A program made the translations under genes and the position numbers. This document shows positions 36,783 to 44,197 of a stretch of DNA of 64,000 nucleotides, piece by piece. The stretch comes from Luteibacter aegosomatissinici. GTDB taxonomy: Bacteria; Pseudomonadota; Gammaproteobacteria; Xanthomonadales; Rhodanobacteraceae. Below the pieces are notes generated by a model that was given only the letters and a program-made list of their open reading frames with translations, did not search any database and was not told where the DNA came from. The stretch is taken from NCBI RefSeq assembly GCF_023078495.1, contig NZ_CP095742.1, positions 2,914,001 through 2,978,000 on the forward strand. Reading direction: 5' to 3'. How positions within the stretch are numbered: position 1 is the stretch's first letter; every line of letters begins with the position of its first letter.

Positions 36783-37843
36783 GGCTGACACCCCGGCGTG
36801 CAGTAGCTGAACATGGCATTTGTGGCTTTCGCCTGAAAGTCGCCCCAGGATTTCCATGCCCCCGTCGGTCCATAGCCAAATGGCGTTCCGCCATAGGTCC
36901 CGCCAGGTAGCCGGTGCGCCATAAAAACCTCGTAATGGAAAGCTGCCGATTGAGTAAGCGTCGGAATTGTTCCGTTGTTCCGGTCAACTTGCTTGACGTA
37001 AAGATTCATCACATCGTTGCCTATGCTGCTTAACTCGATCTGGTTGACGTTGCTGGAGAACAACGACCATGTTCCGTCGCGCAGCGCGATTGCGTCATTG
37101 AGGCGCTGAAGGTTTACCCATGCCAGCGCCTTCATTTGAGTGGACGCCCAGCTGTTGTCGAGACCGCCAGGATTCCACAGCGCCATACCATCAGCTGACC
37201 ATGGATCACGCGGCGAACGGTGGTAGCGAAGACTCCAGAACAGCGCCCTGTTCCCTCCTGCAGCGGCCGCTCGCTCGGCAGCTGAGATCGGCAGGGAAAT
37301 GCCGCCGTCGTTGCCGACGGGCTGGTTGTTGCAGCCATCCGAGGCATCGCGAAGTCGCTGAACCTTCTGGCTGACCTCGCCCACCGCTCCGCAGGCCGCT
37401 CCCGTCCGGTCGATGTTGGAGATGGGGTTGTTGTTGGCGTAGGCAAACCGGTTGAAGTTGAAGACATTACCGACGCCGGGAAGGACGGGATCCGCGCTAA
37501 TGAAGCGGCCGACCTCCGGGTCGTAATAGCGGGCTGCCATGTACACGTAGCCCGGCTCGCCATCGACAACACTCCCGGCATAACGCACGTTTCCGACTGC
37601 GATGTCGCCGAGAATGGTTCCGTATGGCGTGTGCTCTTGCGACCCGGTGATGTTTCCTGCCGCATCGGTTGTCGCCAGAACGGTTCCGGCTGGGTCAGCG
37701 TAGTAGTACGTCACTTCCTTGCTGGCGTGCGCAGACACTGCAGCGACCGTCAAGGCCAACCAGACCATCAAACGTGCTGCGACATCCCGCCAACGTAGAC
37801 GCCGCGTACGTTCGGCGCTGCCCACTCCTGGACCATCTGCCAT
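36779..37843 (-). CDS. secreted RHS-core protein with variable C-terminal domain (354 aa)
   Basis: ATG 37843 has GGGG eight bases upstream; an N-terminal signal peptide (VWLALTVAAVSAHASKEV) follows a basic leader. Residues about 40-140 are an RHS core: YYYADPAGTVLATTDAAGN, TPYGTILGDIAVGNVRYAG, ARYYDPEVGRFISADPVLPG, then NFNRFAYANNNPISNIDRTG. This core is usually the last module of a large RHS protein. The roughly 210 residues after it look like a C-terminal effector-type domain of unknown activity (SPRDPWSADGMALWNPGG, FGYGPTGAWKSWGDFQA). The coupled lipoprotein and the larger RHS protein lie downstream. Confidence 0.82.
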   Translation of the reverse strand: MADGPGVGSAERTRRLRWRDVAARLMVWLALTVAAVSAHASKEVTYYYADPAGTVLATTDAAGNITGSQEHTPYGTILGDIAVGNVRYAGSVVDGEPGYVYMAARYYDPEVGRFISADPVLPGVGNVFNFNRFAYANNNPISNIDRTGAACGAVGEVSQKVQRLRDASDGCNNQPVGNDGGISLPISAAERAAAAGGNRALFWSLRYHRSPRDPWSADGMALWNPGGLDNSWASTQMKALAWVNLQRLNDAIALRDGTWSLFSSNVNQIELSSIGNDVMNLYVKQVDRNNGTIPTLTQSAAFHYEVFMAHRLPGGTYGGTPFGYGPTGAWKSWGDFQAKATNAMFSYCTPGCQP

Positions 37844-38154
37844 TCCGTTTTCCCCTGTCACCGGCCTTGCGCCGGATGCCGCAAGATTCCGCGCCCTTCA
37901 CAACTCTGTCAATGGGAGGTCCGGGCACCCCAGGCATTGGGGTGGCGGCGCGCACAGGCGGCGCCTTGTGGCCAGACACCGCCGTTGCAGATCAAAACCC
38001 GCGGAAAGATCGTGCGCTTTCCCGCTCCAGCCCCGCCTCAGCCATCAAGCGGCCGCCCAACCGTGACGCCTTGCGGGTCGTTTTGTAGGAAATGCCCTAC
38101 ACGTCCTGACGGTAAAGGACGACACGCCGGTGACGCATCGTGCTGCTGCCCCTG
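37844..38154. other. intergenic stretch, nothing recognised
   Basis: No gene or hairpin is convincing. It should contain the promoter of the RHS-core gene on the minus strand. The long frames on both strands are shadows. Confidence 0.4.
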
Positions 38155-38409
38155 TCACTTTGCCAACCCCCGCTCGAGCGCGCGGCTGAATCTGGCCAAC
38201 GTCGAGCCACGTGCGCTCAGCCAGTCCTGCAACTGAACAACGTCTCGGCGTACCTTTCCTGCTTCAACCTGCGAGACATCGGGCTGCGAGACGCCTGCAG
38301 CCACCGCCAGGGCGTCCTGGGTCAGTCCCGCGTTAAGGCGCGTGTCGACCAGGAGGGCGAGATACACGTTGCGCTGGGCGCGCTGTGTCAGGGTCGGGCC
38401 CTTGGCCAT
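38155..38409 (-). CDS. XRE-family transcriptional regulator (84 aa)
   Basis: A small helix-turn-helix regulator: LLVDTRLNAGLTQDALAVAA and GVSQPDVSQVEAGKVRRDVV give the XRE helices 1-4, and the rest is a short C-terminal helix. It is a paralogue of the gene at 38561-38824, with about the same layout (VETRKKAGLTQVQLAAAAGI, SQSYVSAVERGVLRQDMLQL). They are in tandem with the same direction and 151 bases between them. No target is known. Confidence 0.85.
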   Translation of the reverse strand: MAKGPTLTQRAQRNVYLALLVDTRLNAGLTQDALAVAAGVSQPDVSQVEAGKVRRDVVQLQDWLSARGSTLARFSRALERGLAK

Positions 38410-38560
38410 GGGAAGACACTCTCGGTGACGGGAGGGCTATCCTGGCGGGCCCGCAGGCCGCGTCAACACGGCAATCCGCCGCAGATATGCATATCCGGCA
38501 AGGCGCCGAAAAAGGCCTTGCAGAGCGCTTCGAGACACAACGCAACCGGGGAGCGCCCCC

Positions 38561-38824
38561 TCAGGGCGGAAACCGCTCAAGCCGCCGCTCGAGCTCCCGA
38601 CCGAAGCGACCAAGATTGGTCCCGCAGGCATGCAGCCACGTGCGGAGCTGGAGCATGTCCTGGCGCAGAACACCGCGCTCGACGGCCGAGACATACGACT
38701 GTGAGATACCAGCCGCTGCCGCAAGCTGCACCTGCGTCAGACCGGCTTTCTTCCGTGTCTCGACAAGGAGCTCCAGCAGGAACGGGTACTCGTCAGCGTA
38801 GATGGACTTGCTGCCCTTGGGCAT
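38561..38824 (-). CDS. XRE-family transcriptional regulator (87 aa)
   Basis: The helix-turn-helix is VETRKKAGLTQVQLAAAAGI and SQSYVSAVERGVLRQDML, followed by LRTWLHACGTNLGRFGREL. It duplicates the gene at 38155-38409. A perfect inverted repeat right before the start (38829-38852) is a likely operator for autoregulation and for control of the divergent gene at 38935. The start ATG at 38824 is clear. Intact. Confidence 0.88.
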   Translation of the reverse strand: MPKGSKSIYADEYPFLLELLVETRKKAGLTQVQLAAAAGISQSYVSAVERGVLRQDMLQLRTWLHACGTNLGRFGRELERRLERFPP

Positions 38825-38828
38825 CGGC

Positions 38829-38852
38829 TCGCTTCACGGATTGGTGAAGCGA
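38829..38852. promoter_or_regulatory. inverted repeat, likely operator of XRE gene
   Basis: TCGCTTCAC (38829-38837) and GTGAAGCGA (38844-38852) are perfect complements with a 6-base spacer. It lies five bases ahead of the XRE start codon, between that gene and the divergent exported-protein gene, so it may repress both. Confidence 0.6.
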
Positions 38853-38934
38853 CGCTAAACAACAGAATGAAATACTCCATGTTGATGTATTTTTCGATCT
38901 AACATTCTCCCACCAAGGACACAGGGGAACCGGA

Positions 38935-39639
38935 TTGAAAACGTTGACTGCACTTCTCGCCCTCCTCACGGCCATGCCGCTGGCCGCCCAGGATGCGCCG
39001 GCCCCGGCCAGCACCACGGCCAAACCCTCGTTCTGGCAGCGTGTCGGCAACACCGCACGGGACGCCGGCCATCGCATCACGCAGGAAATCAGCAATCCCG
39101 GGTCGACCAAGGGCGACGCGTTCCGGCCGCTGACGCCGGGTGCCGGTGAGCTCGTGGGCATCTTTCCGGCGGCACAGTCAGGAGAGGCGCAGCTCGGGCA
39201 TCTCGCGTGGCCGCGCGTGGCCCTGACGATGGAAGAATACGGCGAGCATCTCGACTGCTGGACCATCCGCGCGCGAATCTGGCCGGACGCAGGCAGCCAT
39301 CACGATGAGCGCTTCCAGATCTGCCGAAGCTCTCCGGTCAAGGTGACGAATGACCTTGGCCAATCCGGATACGCGATGCCCAACGACATGGAGGCACGGC
39401 TGGCCGAGGCGGCCGAGACGCACCCGCCGGTGATGTCGACAGGCACGGTGGCGACTGAGGGCCCCAACCCGCCCAGGTCGCTGTTTATCCGCTCCATCCC
39501 GGAGCCCCTTGTGTGGGCCCAGTGGCCGGTCATTACCCGCCTGCTGCGCGTGACGGGCTTTGGCAACGGCATCTCCGGAGGCGGCTTCGATTACCGCCTG
39601 TGGATTGCCGGCTACAACCCGGATGGAAACAGGGGCTGA
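38935..39639 (+). CDS. exported protein (234 aa)
   Basis: The TTG at 38935 has a GGGGA site six bases upstream and opens a signal peptide (KTLTALLALLTAMPLAAQ, cleavage about residue 19). The mature part is Pro-rich at first, then has two cysteines (HLDCWTIRARIWPDAG and RFQICRSSPVKVTNDLGQ) and ends in a beta run (FDYRLWIAGYNPDG). No family recognised. A likely periplasmic protein. The gene is divergent from the XRE regulator. Confidence 0.72.
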   Translation: MKTLTALLALLTAMPLAAQDAPAPASTTAKPSFWQRVGNTARDAGHRITQEISNPGSTKGDAFRPLTPGAGELVGIFPAAQSGEAQLGHLAWPRVALTMEEYGEHLDCWTIRARIWPDAGSHHDERFQICRSSPVKVTNDLGQSGYAMPNDMEARLAEAAETHPPVMSTGTVATEGPNPPRSLFIRSIPEPLVWAQWPVITRLLRVTGFGNGISGGGFDYRLWIAGYNPDGNRG

Positions 39640-39734
39640 GCCGATGCCCTTGAGCCCCTGCCCCGTGCGGCCCGCTGCCCTCCATGCGCGCCGTGCGCGG
39701 CAGGGGCGAATATGTCCCTGATGTGGAGCCCACA

Positions 39735-40505
39735 ATGTCGTCGAGCTTGAGCTTTTCCACCGGCGCCCTTCTCCTTGCCGGTTTCATCCTTGTCCTGTTT
39801 CTTGCTTTCCTTGCCCAACAGTTTCTCGCCCCCCGCCGGTCGCGCTTTTGCCACCGTGGGGCGTCGCTTGTCATCGATGAACATGCCAATGTCCTCATCA
39901 TTTCCCAGACCGATCGCACGGGCGTCCAGCGCTTTCCCCTGGGCACCGTGACGTGGCGCGATATCGGGACCAGTGTCCGCATCGCATCGTTCAAGCTGCC
40001 CGACGCCTACGCGTTCGGACAGTTCAATGACTACAACCCGCACGCAGTGCAAGACAGCATTGATGTATGGGTGGGTCAGGGCAATGCCGGGCCACTCATG
40101 CGCTGGCTCGCCCATCGTGCGAAGCGCCTTGCCCCGGATGTCGAAGGACATTATCGCAAGCTCGATGCGCAAAAGCGCCAGATTGCGGCTGCCGTGCGCC
40201 GGCACCTGCCGGAGACCCCGGTGGTCGAATGCGATGTCGGGCGCCTCATCGACCACTACGCCTACGTGGCATTCCTGCCGTCCGGGTTCGTCTACGGCAT
40301 GCGCGGGGCAGATTCGCTCCCCCAGCCTGTCCTTTGCGTGCGGGGCGGTGACGTTCACCGGGGTAAGGGGCGGACCGTTGAAGTCGAATTCCTCCACAGT
40401 TCCCCAGCAACGTTCGAGCTGACCGAACAGGAGATGCGCCTCATCCAGGGACTGCAGGAAAAGGGCGTGCTGCGGCTAGAGCCACCGCGACCGAATCCGT
40501 ACTGA
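39735..40505 (+). CDS. single-pass membrane-anchored hypothetical protein (256 aa)
   Basis: The ATG at 39735 has GGAG nine bases upstream. One membrane helix lies near residues 8-30 (GALLLAGFILVLFLAFLAQQ), and the remainder is a soluble domain with SLVIDEHANVLIISQTDRTG, VEGHYRKLDAQKRQIAAAVR and LTEQEMRLIQGLQEKGVLRL. Cytosolic side likely, from the positive residues after the helix. It follows the exported protein by 95 bases, so one mRNA is possible. Family unknown. Confidence 0.72.
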   Translation: MSSSLSFSTGALLLAGFILVLFLAFLAQQFLAPRRSRFCHRGASLVIDEHANVLIISQTDRTGVQRFPLGTVTWRDIGTSVRIASFKLPDAYAFGQFNDYNPHAVQDSIDVWVGQGNAGPLMRWLAHRAKRLAPDVEGHYRKLDAQKRQIAAAVRRHLPETPVVECDVGRLIDHYAYVAFLPSGFVYGMRGADSLPQPVLCVRGGDVHRGKGRTVEVEFLHSSPATFELTEQEMRLIQGLQEKGVLRLEPPRPNPY

Positions 40506-40682
40506 CCCGCCCAGATGACGGCATGCCAGCCGGGCCCTCGACCTCGTTGCCGGATGGCCAGATGTCGCGGCGGCTCTCGATTTCCCGACGATCACGCGGA
40601 CACGGCTACCGTGGACAACCGGCCAAAACCGCCCCTTCACGCAAAGTCGAAACCGCCGTGGCAATGGATCGAAGAAACAACT

Positions 40683-40719
40683 GAAGCCGGGATACTCTGC
40701 TGCTATCCCAACCGGCTTC
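40683..40719 (-). terminator. hairpin at the end of the relaxase-paralogue gene
   Basis: GAAGCCGG (40683-40690) pairs with CCGGCTTC (40712-40719), with GATA/TATC pairing inside. On the minus strand it overlaps the stop codon and is followed by the T-rich CTTCAGTTGTTTC. A plausible weak terminator for the mob operon. Confidence 0.5.
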
Positions 40720-42109
40720 CTCGCGTTGGCTTTGCGGGCGGCCCGGCCCGGCCATCCTCGTCGCTCGCCGGAGACTCCCGTGTCGGCTTTTCGGGAACCG
40801 CGTCAGACATGGCTTTCTTCACATGCCTGCGCTGGTCGTCACCGAGGATCGTCAACAGATGCTGGAGCAGGCGGGGGTCGGCCCCGTGGAGGGTCTTGAC
40901 CGCGTCACGAAGCTCACGACAGGCCGTCGACAGCACCAACGCGGTCGCCTCGGTGTCGGACGCCAACCGGCGCTCCTGGTGGCGAAGGCGACTGATGGCC
41001 CCCTTGAGTTCCTCGACGTGGCCGCGCGCGCGACGAAGCTCGACGGCCTTCCTTTCCCGGGCAAGCGATGCGAGTTCAATCCGGCCGCGAAGGAACACCA
41101 TGAAGCTGTCCTTCCGCTTTTGAAGTTCCTCCAATTCAGTCACGCGTGCCGCACGGGTCCGCCGTGCGATGTCGAGGAGATGGAGATGGTCGAGGATGGC
41201 CGTTTGCAACTGTGTGCGTTTTCCGTGGAGGTGGTCGCAGGCCGTGCTGTGGGCGACCACCTCTGCCAGTGTCTCTTCGACGGTGCGGGCAAACCCCATG
41301 GCAATCTCGAAATCCCGCAGGTCGGGCACCGTCATGCTGCGCGGAGCTTCCCTTCGCAGCCGGGCAAGCAACGGGTGCGTTGCCGGGTTTTCAGAGGGAG
41401 CCGGCGCAGGCGCCGGCGGGATATCCGCCCACAGATCGAGGTCGTCGAAGGGGAACGCGCTTCTTGCGCGCCGGGCGACGACCGTGGGCGACGACGCCCG
41501 CTCCCAGCCTGCGGAGGCCTTTTCAAGTCGTGCCATTTCAAGGGCCACGCGACGGGTGAACTGGGTAACAAGGTGCGGGTTGCTCACCATGGCAAGTCGA
41601 CCGGCAAAGCCGGAGGGGGCACCCGACCGGTCCCCCACGGCGTTTGACCCATCGTTGAGCGCGAGGATGCGGGTCGGAAAACACATTTGAATGGACGTGT
41701 CACCGGCCTCACGAACGGACCACGGTGCGCTCCCTTGCAAAGCGGTGAATGTCACAGGGACATTGAGGTCCCGGGCAACGTAACCGGCCAGCTCGCGGGC
41801 AAAACGATGGACAGCACTGCCCGTCAGCGCGCCCGGAAGGCGGGCCCTGACCTCGAACGCGATGGGCGCGTTTCCGTACCGCTCACACCACTCGACACGG
41901 TTCCAGAGAAGCTCGGCGTTGTAGCACCACTCGCCAGAGCCCGCGGGCGCCACCGTCATCGATGCGTCGACCTGTCCGCGAACGGCGTGGTCGTGCATCA
42001 GACCGTTTCGGACGTCCATCATCCCGAGACGAAGGCGGCTGGCCACCAGGGAGACCGCGGTTCCCCCGCCCGGCCGGCTCAGCAGGTCAAGTTCAATATC
42101 ATGTGTCAT
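40703..42109 (-). CDS. relaxase-like paralogue lacking catalytic His (468 aa)
   Basis: It starts 24 bases after the relaxase stop, with GGAGGG upstream, so the two form an operon. The N-terminus aligns with the relaxase: GTAVSLVASRLRLG parallels SAVAAAAYRLGIKLF, and LLWNRVEWCERYGNAPIAF parallels ATLWNEVEKAEKRVDAQI. However, the relaxase VHHDNA becomes LQGSAP and the HAH of FHAHLLFPTRE becomes IQMCFPTRI, so the metal-binding histidines are gone. The motif I Tyr is also absent. The C-terminal 200 residues are coiled coil. It may be a non-catalytic partner that binds oriT or the enzyme. That is inference. Confidence 0.75.
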   Translation of the reverse strand: MTHDIELDLLSRPGGGTAVSLVASRLRLGMMDVRNGLMHDHAVRGQVDASMTVAPAGSGEWCYNAELLWNRVEWCERYGNAPIAFEVRARLPGALTGSAVHRFARELAGYVARDLNVPVTFTALQGSAPWSVREAGDTSIQMCFPTRILALNDGSNAVGDRSGAPSGFAGRLAMVSNPHLVTQFTRRVALEMARLEKASAGWERASSPTVVARRARSAFPFDDLDLWADIPPAPAPAPSENPATHPLLARLRREAPRSMTVPDLRDFEIAMGFARTVEETLAEVVAHSTACDHLHGKRTQLQTAILDHLHLLDIARRTRAARVTELEELQKRKDSFMVFLRGRIELASLARERKAVELRRARGHVEELKGAISRLRHQERRLASDTEATALVLSTACRELRDAVKTLHGADPRLLQHLLTILGDDQRRHVKKAMSDAVPEKPTRESPASDEDGRAGPPAKPTRGSRLG

Positions 42110-42132
42110 GCATGGCCCTCCATGGCCATTCG

Positions 42133-43782
42133 TCAGGGGTGCTTTCCCTTGAACGCCGACTCGGCCCGTGAGAGCGGCATCATGTCGGGCATGTCGACGT
42201 CCAGCCGGGCAGCCAGTTGTTCGACGTCCTGGTTCTGCTGATCGCCGAGGAGATTCCGGAGGGCGTCGGTTACTGTGCGGAATTCCGGCTTGTAGCCCGC
42301 CATCAACGCGACCATGCGGGCAAGTGACGCCTCTTCCCGGCGGGCCCTTGCCTCGATCTCCTTTTGCAGGTCGGACACGTTCTGGCGCAACGTTGTCTTC
42401 GACGCCTGGACGCGCTGGACATGCGCCAATGCCCGATCGCGTGCCCCGGAGAGGGTGCGATGCTCGCCGGATACGGGGTGGTAGCGTGCGCGGAGCGGGT
42501 GACTGATGAGCCAGCGCTGCAATGCTGCCTCGGCCTTCCGGAGCTCGCCGTCGACGACATCCTGGCGGGCACGGGCGTCATCGAGTGCCATTTTCTCGCG
42601 CATCATCCGCATGTGGAAATCAGCCCTCTCCTGTCTTGCACGTTCCATGGCAAAGAGGACGGATTCGAGCAGATCCGCGAGGAACATGGACCGTTCAAGC
42701 GCAGCGTGCTCGGCATCGGTCTTCGGTGGCGCACCGGCACGGCGCATCGCTTCGGCAAGGCGCAGGTGATGGTCAATGCGGAGCGTCCGCCCAGCGACAA
42801 AGTTCACGCGGTTGGCCAAGGGTGCCTTGCCATGCTGCCCGGCCCGGGCACGGCGCTCAAGACGCCGGACCTTTACCGTTGCGTCCCTTACACCGCGCGC
42901 AGCCCGCCGTGCGTTGAGCCGCCCGACAACAGAGGCTGCCTTGAGGTCAATCGGCGGTGCCGCGCCTTCCGGCCCTGCAGCGTGGGTAACTTGTTTTTTG
43001 AGACGTCGCAATCCGTGCGTGAGGACGATGGCCTCCGGGTTCGGGCGTACCGCGTTCTTGTACCACTTCGCCTGATCACCGTATTTGCGTGCCCGGACGG
43101 GCCCTGGCTTCCTGTCGATTCCGAGCCGCTTATAGCTCTTGTACTCATAGGTCGCTGGCAAGCCTGCTTCGGCGAGGAATCTGTTTGCAAGGCGGGCCCA
43201 CTTCTCGTTCATCGCGTCGACAATCGGCGCCGACATGCGACGATTGCCGAGCTCGTCGAGCTTGCGGGTCAAACGCCACCCTTCCCCTCCGCCGTCACCA
43301 TCGCGTACGAGTTCACGGGTGGGGAAAAGCAGGTGGGCGTGAAAGCCAATGGACCCGGGTGGCTTGGCGTTGCCATCGAGATCGACTGCGTTGTCGTGAT
43401 GGACAGCGATGCAGACGGGGGTGTTGAAGCGGGCGAGAATGTAGCCGGCCATTGCGCGGCTCATGGCAATGGCGGCGTCCTGACCGAGGCCGAGGGGAAT
43501 GGGAATACGGTAGTCACGGCAGATTTGCGCATCGACACGCTTTTCCGCCTTCTCGACTTCGTTCCAGAGCGTCGCTGGATCCAGGAGCCATCCGGGTGCG
43601 CCGTGCGGCCCGATTGTCTCCCCGAAGACCACGGCCTTTCCGGCACGCTTCGAATAGTCATGCCAGGTTTTGGTTTGCTCGTCGAACAACTTGATGCCGA
43701 GCCGGTACGCGGCAGCAGCGACAGCAGAATGCTTGCGGTCACGGTTATGGGTATGGAGATGCGGGCGGGCGTGCTCTGCCAT
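42133..43782 (-). CDS. mobA: MobA/MobL-family relaxase (549 aa)
   Basis: A MobQ-type conjugative relaxase: Tyr26 in VAAAAYRLGIK is the predicted nicking residue, and His148/His150 in GFHAHLLFPTRE with His128/His129 in CIAVHHDNA form the metal site. The C-terminal 250 residues are Arg-rich and helical, with coiled coil and no helicase or primase domain. It would nick oriT and pilot the DNA into a transfer channel encoded elsewhere. The ATG at 43782 follows AGGAAG; earlier in-frame ATGs lie beyond the promoter and are rejected. The coupled next gene is a degenerate paralogue. Confidence 0.93.
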   Translation of the reverse strand: MAEHARPHLHTHNRDRKHSAVAAAAYRLGIKLFDEQTKTWHDYSKRAGKAVVFGETIGPHGAPGWLLDPATLWNEVEKAEKRVDAQICRDYRIPIPLGLGQDAAIAMSRAMAGYILARFNTPVCIAVHHDNAVDLDGNAKPPGSIGFHAHLLFPTRELVRDGDGGGEGWRLTRKLDELGNRRMSAPIVDAMNEKWARLANRFLAEAGLPATYEYKSYKRLGIDRKPGPVRARKYGDQAKWYKNAVRPNPEAIVLTHGLRRLKKQVTHAAGPEGAAPPIDLKAASVVGRLNARRAARGVRDATVKVRRLERRARAGQHGKAPLANRVNFVAGRTLRIDHHLRLAEAMRRAGAPPKTDAEHAALERSMFLADLLESVLFAMERARQERADFHMRMMREKMALDDARARQDVVDGELRKAEAALQRWLISHPLRARYHPVSGEHRTLSGARDRALAHVQRVQASKTTLRQNVSDLQKEIEARARREEASLARMVALMAGYKPEFRTVTDALRNLLGDQQNQDVEQLAARLDVDMPDMMPLSRAESAFKGKHP

Positions 43783-44197
43783 TGAAAACTTCCTTGTCGT
43801 TGTTGGGGGCCTTCCTGGCCATTGGCAGTTGGGTTGCAACACACACCCGCCCGCATCTCCTATATGCATACTTCGAATATCAGTGCCGTCAAGGGGGTCC
43901 CGCAAAATTGTTTTTCGCGATACCCAGGGTGTAACGCGACCAGTCGCGGATGGTGTCGAAACGAATGGCGGCTGTTCGTCGGAGCGGAAAAAACACGCCT
44001 CAACACGGCTTTTTTCGCCATATTTATCCGGCTTTTCCAGATTGACAACTGTACATCGGGGTATTTGTATCTCTGCACTGGACCTCATGCACCGACTCGC
44101 CGGGCGCAGCCCGGCGCTTGCATGCGCAGCATGCTAAGACGTGCTCTCCGGTTTTTTGCAGGGGTACGCCCGGCCCCCTCCCGACGAGATGCTTCCC
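43783..44197. other. upstream region of mobA with possible oriT
   Basis: It contains the mobA promoter (43865-43892) and, further up, CGCGAC-CA-GTCGCG (43935-43948), a 6-bp inverted repeat beside GGGTGTAACG, a plausible place for an origin of transfer. MobQ origins are usually just upstream of the relaxase gene. No nic-site match is claimed. TTGACA-N18-TGTATC on the plus strand at 44042-44071 faces away from mobA with no gene to drive. Confidence 0.35.
43865..43892 (-). promoter_or_regulatory. mobA promoter TTGACG-N16-TATGCA
   Basis: On the minus strand TTGACG (43887-43892) and TATGCA (43865-43870) are 16 bases apart, about 80 bases before the mobA start. Confidence 0.6.

Noticed and set aside
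42364-43785. 473-aa plus-strand frame
   Set aside because: It is the reverse frame of the relaxase, which carries clear MobQ motifs.
44042-44071. Plus-strand promoter-like TTGACA-N18-TGTATC
   Set aside because: Kept only as a note, since no gene follows in that direction.
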